64,000 nucleotides of DNA from Novosphingobium sp. (GTDB lineage Bacteria; Pseudomonadota; Alphaproteobacteria; Sphingomonadales; Sphingomonadaceae), in assembly GCF_039595395.1 (NCBI RefSeq), contig NZ_JBCNLP010000001.1, positions 2,976,001 to 3,040,000 on the forward strand. The letters run 5' to 3'. The position numbers and the translations under genes were made by a program. Shown here one piece after another: positions 59,831 through 64,000 of this stretch; positions within the stretch are counted from its first letter, which is position 1; every line of letters begins with the position of its first letter. Under the pieces are notes generated by a model. That model saw nothing but the letters and a program-made list of their open reading frames with translations. It was not told the origin of the DNA and made no database searches.

Positions 59831-59858
59831 AGCGGCGGCTCCTTTCGGAACCGCCGCT
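59831..59858. terminator. Second hairpin before the aldehyde dehydrogenase end
   Basis: AGCGGCGG pairs with CCGCCGCT, and inner TCC pairs with GGA, with a CTTTCG-like loop. A run of six A (59825-59830 plus start of the stem) gives a T-run on the minus strand, fitting a terminator for the aldehyde dehydrogenase gene that ends at 59886. Confidence 0.7.
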
Positions 59859-59885
59859 TCCTTCATGCGCGATGGGGAAGCTCGA

Positions 59886-61454
59886 TCAGCGCTCCCACAC
59901 GCCATTGACCTTGCGCGGCAGGCCCCAGGGGTTGGCGTCCTGAAGGGCGGGCGGCAGCAGGCTCTCGGCGATGTCCTGATAGCAGACCGGGCGCTGGAAA
60001 CGCGTCAGCGCCAGCGTGCCGACCGAAGTGGTGCGCGCGTCGCTGGTGGCGGGGAAAGGCCCGCCATGGACCATGGCGTGGCACACTTCCACGCCCGTCG
60101 GCCAGCCATTGGCCAGCACGCGGCCCACGCGATCAACCAGACCGGGCAGGATTTGCGCGGCAACCGCGTTGTCGCTCTCGGCGGCATGGATCGTGGCGGT
60201 GAGCTGGCCTTCGAGCGCCGCGATCACTGCGTTGAGTTCGGCGACATCCTTGGCGACGACGACCACCGAGGAGGAACCGAAGACCTCATGGCCCAGCGAT
60301 TCATCGGCGATGAAGTCGGCGGCCTTGGCCTTGAACAGCGCCGGGCTGCAGCGGTTGAGGCCCGCGTCCTTGCCGGTGGCGACGCGCTCGGCATGGGCAT
60401 TGGCGTCCAGAGCGGCCACGCCCTTGGCATAGGCGCCCGCGATGCCCGGCGTCAGCATGACAGCAGGATCGACGCCCGCCAGCGTGGCCGAAGCGGCCTC
60501 GATGAAGGTGTCGAGATGCTCGCTTTCCAGCGCAAGAATCAGGCCGGGATTGGTGCAGAACTGGCCCGCGCCCATCGTCAGCGAACCGGCGAAAGCCTTG
60601 CCCAGCGCTTCGGCTTTCTCGGCCAGAGCGCCCGGCAGCAGCACGACCGGGTTGATGGCCGACAGCTCGGCATAGACGGGGATCGGCTCCTTGCGGGCCT
60701 GCGCCAGCTTGACCAGCGCCAGACCGCCGAAGCGCGAGCCGGTGAAGCCCACGGCCTTGACGCGGGGATCGGTCACCAGCGCGCCGCCCAGCTCGTTCGA
60801 ACGGCCCGGCAGATAGGAGAAGGTGCCCTCGGGCAGGCCCGCCTTGGCGACGGCGGCGGCGATGGCCCGGGCCACCAGCTCACCGGTGCCGGGGTGCGCG
60901 GGGTGGCCCTTGACCAGCACGGGGCAACCGGCGGCAAAGGCCGAGGCGGTGTCACCACCGGCAACCGAGAAAGCCAGCGGGAAGTTCGAGGCGCCGAACA
61001 CCACCACCGGGCCCAGCGCGACATTCATGCGGCGCAGATCGGGGCGCGGCAAAGGCGCACGCTCGGGCAGAGCGGGGTCGATGGTGACGTCGAGGAACTC
61101 GCCCTTGCGCAGCTCGGCGGCAAACAGCTTGAGCTGACCCACGGTGCGGCCACGCTCGCCTTCGAGGCGAGGACGGGGCAGGCCCGATTCGGCCATGGCG
61201 GTCTCGATCAGCACGTCACCCAGGCCCAGGATTTCCTCGGCTACGGCGTCGAGGAAGTCGGCGCGGGCATTGGGCGCCAGATTGGCGAAGACCGGATAGG
61301 CGGCTGCGGCCAGAGCGGCGGCCTCCGCCACGTCAGCCGTGGTGGCCTCGGACACCAGCGGGCCGAAGCTCTCGCCGGTCGCCGGATTGACGGACTGGAA
61401 CCCGCCCTCAGCTTTGCGCGCCGTGGCGCCGATCAGAATGCTGCCGTCGATCAT
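59886..61454 (-). CDS. Aldehyde dehydrogenase, 2,5-dioxovalerate dehydrogenase type
   Basis: NADP-type aldehyde dehydrogenase, 522 residues from MIDGSILIGATARKAEGG. Catalytic Cys is in GAGQFCTNPG and the general-base Glu in VYAELSAINP; cofactor region VVFGASNFPLAFSVAGGDT. The long form with these motifs matches alpha-ketoglutarate semialdehyde (2,5-dioxovalerate) dehydrogenase, the last step of oxidative pentose or hydroxyproline breakdown to 2-oxoglutarate. No pathway partner lies beside it. AAGGAA is 6 bases before the ATG; a longer in-frame extension of 23 residues is rejected. Confidence 0.85.
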   Translation of the reverse strand: MIDGSILIGATARKAEGGFQSVNPATGESFGPLVSEATTADVAEAAALAAAAYPVFANLAPNARADFLDAVAEEILGLGDVLIETAMAESGLPRPRLEGERGRTVGQLKLFAAELRKGEFLDVTIDPALPERAPLPRPDLRRMNVALGPVVVFGASNFPLAFSVAGGDTASAFAAGCPVLVKGHPAHPGTGELVARAIAAAVAKAGLPEGTFSYLPGRSNELGGALVTDPRVKAVGFTGSRFGGLALVKLAQARKEPIPVYAELSAINPVVLLPGALAEKAEALGKAFAGSLTMGAGQFCTNPGLILALESEHLDTFIEAASATLAGVDPAVMLTPGIAGAYAKGVAALDANAHAERVATGKDAGLNRCSPALFKAKAADFIADESLGHEVFGSSSVVVVAKDVAELNAVIAALEGQLTATIHAAESDNAVAAQILPGLVDRVGRVLANGWPTGVEVCHAMVHGGPFPATSDARTTSVGTLALTRFQRPVCYQDIAESLLPPALQDANPWGLPRKVNGVWER

Positions 61455-61659
61455 GTGATGTTCCTTGAAGGATGCTGCGAAAGAGGTTCTGTTTGAAGGC
61501 GATATGGGGATGAAACCGGGCAATTACCAATGCGTGCTTGCCATCGATCCATGCCCGAATAGAGACTTCACGCATCGGATGGTAGCGCAACCATTGAAAC
61601 CTCTCTCTGCCCCGGCTTTGCGCTTGGCACAAGCGCCTTGGCTGGCCTAAACTGTGACC

Positions 61660-62799
61660 ATGACCCGCACGACCACGATTTTCGAACATATGTCAGCGCT
61701 TTGTCGCGGCAGTGATGCCGTCAATCTGGGTCAGGGCTTTCCCGATCTGCCCGATCCGCCCGAACTGATCGAGGCGGCAAGGCGCGCGCTGGTCGACCGT
61801 TCCAACCAATACCCGCCGATGCGCGGCCTGACTGAACTGCGCTCGGCGGTCTGCACCTATTATGCGCAGACGCAGGGGCTCTCGCTCGATCCGGCCGAGG
61901 TCATCGTCACCTCCGGCGCGACAGAGGCGCTGGCCGCCAGCATCCTCGCTCTGGTCGAGCCGGGCGACGAGGTGATCTGCGTACAGCCGCTCTACGACGC
62001 CTATGTCCCGCTGATCGAGCGCGCCGGGGGCATCCCCGTCTTCATCAGCCTGAAGCCGCCGACATGGGAGCTCTCCATCGCCGATCTGGCCGAGGCGATC
62101 ACCCCGCGCACGCGGATGATCCTGCTCAACACCCCCAACAACCCCACCGGCACCATGCTGCCCCGCGCCACGCTGGAGGCCATCGGGCAACTGGCCGAGG
62201 CCTATGACCTGATCGTGCTGTGCGACGAGGTGTGGGAGGGCATGGTCTTTGACGGTACGCCGCATATCTCGCCCCTCGCCATCCCCTCGCTGCGGCAGCG
62301 CTCGGTGAAAGTGGGCTCGGCGGGCAAGATCTTCTCGCTGACGGGCTGGAAGATCGGCTGGGCCGTCGCCGCGCCCGAACTGGCCGAGCGCATCGCCGCG
62401 CGCCACCAGTTCCTCACCTTCACCACCCCCACCCCGCTGCAATGGGCCGTGGCCGATGGGCTGTCGCTGGGGCGGGACTGGCTCTCCGCCCATGCCGCGC
62501 GCTATGTCCCGGGCCGTCGCGCGCTGATCCAGGGGCTGACCGAAGCCGGATACAGCCTGCTGCCCGCCTCGGCCACATGGTTCGTCACGGTCGATCTTGC
62601 CGCCTCGGGCTTCACGCAAGAGGATGCGGTGGTGGCCGAAAGGCTGGTCGGCGAAGGCGGCGTCGGCTCGATCCCCGTCTCGGCCTTTTACGCGCAGAAC
62701 CCCGAAACACGCTACCTGCGCCTCTGCTTCTGCAAGACGCCCGAAACGCTGAGCGAAGCCGTCGACCGCCTCGCCCGCTTCCGCGCCCATCACACCTGA
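61660..62799 (+). CDS. Class I/II PLP-dependent aminotransferase
   Basis: 379 residues. Fold type I aminotransferase related to methionine/kynurenine aminotransferases: NLGQGFPDLPDPPEL near the start, YPPMRGLTELR, NTPNNPTGTML, CDEVWEG, and the PLP lysine Lys223 in SAGKIFSLTGWKIGW, with RLCFCKTPETL at the end. Likely transfers amino groups from methionine, glutamine or aromatic amino acids to a 2-oxo acid. The ATG at 61660 is preferred over a GTG two codons earlier; neither has a clear ribosome site. Confidence 0.85.
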   Translation: MTRTTTIFEHMSALCRGSDAVNLGQGFPDLPDPPELIEAARRALVDRSNQYPPMRGLTELRSAVCTYYAQTQGLSLDPAEVIVTSGATEALAASILALVEPGDEVICVQPLYDAYVPLIERAGGIPVFISLKPPTWELSIADLAEAITPRTRMILLNTPNNPTGTMLPRATLEAIGQLAEAYDLIVLCDEVWEGMVFDGTPHISPLAIPSLRQRSVKVGSAGKIFSLTGWKIGWAVAAPELAERIAARHQFLTFTTPTPLQWAVADGLSLGRDWLSAHAARYVPGRRALIQGLTEAGYSLLPASATWFVTVDLAASGFTQEDAVVAERLVGEGGVGSIPVSAFYAQNPETRYLRLCFCKTPETLSEAVDRLARFRAHHT

Positions 62800-62925
62800 T
62801 CCGACAAAGCGTTGCCCCGGCACGGCCACCGCCGTGACAATTGGCGACACGATATGACAGATCGCGCGTTGTTCAGACGCTATACAGTGCCCAGCCGTCA
62901 TACCTCGCGGCAAAGGAGAGATCGC

Positions 62926-63387
62926 ATGCGCCCACTGCTCGCCGCCCTGAACCCCGCTCGCCTTGGCCTGCTGACTCTGGCCGCCGCCGCTGCCGCCACG
63001 GGGGTCGCCGCCCTGGCCCAGCCGCCCGAAGGTGGACCCGGTGGCCGCATGAACCCCGCCGACATGATCATGCGCGCCGACGCCAACGGTGACGGCAAGG
63101 TCACCAAGGAAGAATTCGTCGATGCGCAGTTCAAGCGCATGGACCGCAACCAGGACGGCGTGATCGACGCCAAGGACTTCGCCGACCTCCCCGCCGAAAT
63201 GGCCGACCGCCAGAAAGAGCGGGTGATGCGCGCCGACGCCAACGGCGATGGCAAGGTCACCAAGGAAGAACTGGCCGCCAACGCCACCCGCATGTTCGAC
63301 CGTTTCGACACCAATCATGACGGGGCGATCACGCGTGAAGAGGTCGAGGCTGCGGTTGCCCAGATGCGGCAGGGTCAGGGGCAGTAA
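62926..63387 (+). CDS. Exported EF-hand calcium-binding protein
   Basis: 153 residues. A signal peptide (MRPLLAALNPARLGLLTLAA to about ALA-QPPEG) is followed by four EF-hand loops: DANGDGKVTKEE, DRNQDGVIDAKD, DANGDGKVTKEE again and DTNHDGAITREE. The first and third are identical, which suggests an internal duplication. It should bind calcium in the periplasm. The ATG follows AAAGGAGAG by 5 bases. Composite repeat F lies just downstream. Confidence 0.88.
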   Translation: MRPLLAALNPARLGLLTLAAAAAATGVAALAQPPEGGPGGRMNPADMIMRADANGDGKVTKEEFVDAQFKRMDRNQDGVIDAKDFADLPAEMADRQKERVMRADANGDGKVTKEELAANATRMFDRFDTNHDGAITREEVEAAVAQMRQGQGQ

Positions 63388-63409
63388 GGTTTTGTAGAAA
63401 AGGATAAGT

Positions 63410-63640
63410 GCGAGGGTGTTACACCCTCGCGCTCCCATTTTTTGTCAGCCTTGGCGCTTCGGGTTCGGCCATAAGGCAACGTCGCTGCGCCGCAGGCTTT
63501 CAAACGATGACAAGGCGCCGGGGCTTCCTGCCTGCGGCGCTTTTTTTGCTGAGCAGGTGGAGAGTTGAGGCGCTCCGTTTCGGCGTCACTGCCCATGCGT
63601 CGGAAGACGTAATGGGAGCGCGAGGGGGTAACCCCCTCGC
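63410..63640 (-). repeat. Composite hairpin repeat, copy F (inverted)
   Basis: About 231 bp in the opposite orientation to the other five copies, between converging EF-hand and fdhD genes. On the plus strand it starts GCGAGGGTGT/ACACCCTCGC (63410-63430) and ends GCGAGGGGG-TAA-CCCCCTCGC (63620-63640). The reversed core (GTCGGAAGACGT) and the central GCGCCGCAGGC/GCCTGCGGCGC arms are present. The central right arm is followed by seven T, which by itself would make a terminator. Confidence 0.85.
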
Positions 63641-63649
63641 TTTTTCCTT

Positions 63650-64000
63650 TTATTCCTTAATGACTTCATGCGGATCACAGATCACCAAAGCGCTATCCTG
63701 CCGGGCCAAAGAAACCAGCGCCAGCCCCGCAGCCTCAGCGCGCTGCGCAGCCAGACTGGTCGGCGCGGAGATCGTCACCAGCAACGGGCACCCCGCGCGG
63801 ACGGTCTTTTCCACCAACTCATAACTGCAGCGCGCGGAGAGCAGGACAAAGCCGCTCGCGGGGTCCAGCCCTGCCTTCAACAGCGCGCCCACCAGCTTGT
63901 CCAGAGCATTGTGCCGCCCGACATCCTCGCGGGCGAGCAGGATCGCACCATCGGGGCCGCAGAAGGCAGCGGCGTGGACAGCGCCTGTCGCATGCCCCAG
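63650..64000 (-). CDS. fdhD: Formate dehydrogenase accessory sulfurtransferase FdhD (5' end outside window)
   Basis: About 116 C-terminal residues are visible; the frame runs open to the window edge. It reads ...AFCGPDGAILLAREDVGRHN and ALDKLVGALLKAG, then FVLLSARCSYELVEKTV and LLVTISAPTSLAAQRAEAAG. REDVGRHNALDK and SGR/SARCSYELV are signature blocks of FdhD, which passes sulfur from the IscS desulfurase to the molybdenum cofactor of formate dehydrogenase. The catalytic Cys loop near the middle of the protein lies outside the window. Confidence 0.92.
   Translation of the reverse strand: MGHATGAVHAAAFCGPDGAILLAREDVGRHNALDKLVGALLKAGLDPASGFVLLSARCSYELVEKTVRAGCPLLVTISAPTSLAAQRAEAAGLALVSLARQDSALVICDPHEVIKE

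Noticed and set aside
1..64000. tRNA, rRNA, CRISPR arrays, transposases, phage genes
   Set aside because: Looked for; none seen. The hairpin repeats are not CRISPR: spacing is irregular by kilobases and there are no unique spacers or cas genes.

Overview
The window is high-GC chromosomal DNA of an alphaproteobacterium of the order Sphingomonadales, most likely Novosphingobium or a close relative. The reasons are the gene order nuoN-birA-coaX-rnj-DUF1467, the sdhB-zapE and amidase-PBP1A-prfB neighbourhoods, a complete exosortase A (XrtA) exopolysaccharide locus of the kind common in sphingomonads, and the RNase E architecture. No rRNA, tRNA, CRISPR array, phage or insertion sequence was recognised. 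The species call is inference from gene content, not from a search.

Layout. 1-1592 (+): the end of a large coiled-coil protein resembling the polarity factor TipN. 1626-20258 (-): one long run of genes led by nuoA-N (respiratory complex I, with an NTF2-like gene between nuoD and nuoE and a one-base frameshift in nuoG), followed by birA, coaX, RNase J (apparently starting at CTG), DUF1467 and a Cys-rich CPCC protein. 20395-21682 (+): a possible leader ORF and a thiolase. 21953-30741 (-): an SH3 protein, a flavin oxidoreductase, and the series amidase - PBP1A - prfB - class A beta-lactamase - lipoprotein methyltransferase. 30742-37614 (+): a long leader, RNase E, sdhB, zapE, a YbjQ protein and a small membrane protein. 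37713-57251: the XrtA locus. 57490-64000: trxB, an exported unknown protein, an aldehyde dehydrogenase, an aminotransferase, an EF-hand protein and the C-terminal part of fdhD.

How the genes work together. Complex I and SdhB feed electrons to the quinone pool. RNase E and RNase J are the two main mRNA-decay nucleases. The amidase, PBP1A and beta-lactamase all concern peptidoglycan. In the XrtA locus a ten-gene minus-strand operon (51186 to 37713) encodes an outer-membrane export lipoprotein, chain-length protein, tyrosine autokinase, outer-membrane protein, ATPase, deacetylase, FemAB-like protein, glycosyltransferase, the exosortase itself and an amidotransferase. Next to it are a ligase-decarboxylase pair (-) and a GNAT - acyl carrier protein - hydrolase 2 - hydrolase 1 operon (+); these six genes look like an uncharacterised carrier-protein pathway.

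The most unusual non-coding signal is a family of six composite hairpin repeats of about 190-240 bp (21694, 26825, 35270, 36744, 57263, 63410). They lie in intergenic gaps next to gene 3' ends, and their terminal stems keep pairing although their sequence changes. Two other palindromic families are present: a pair of 31-33 bp hairpins with related loops (51403 and 59707) and short GCGTTTTC/GAAAACGC elements (37614 and 58471).
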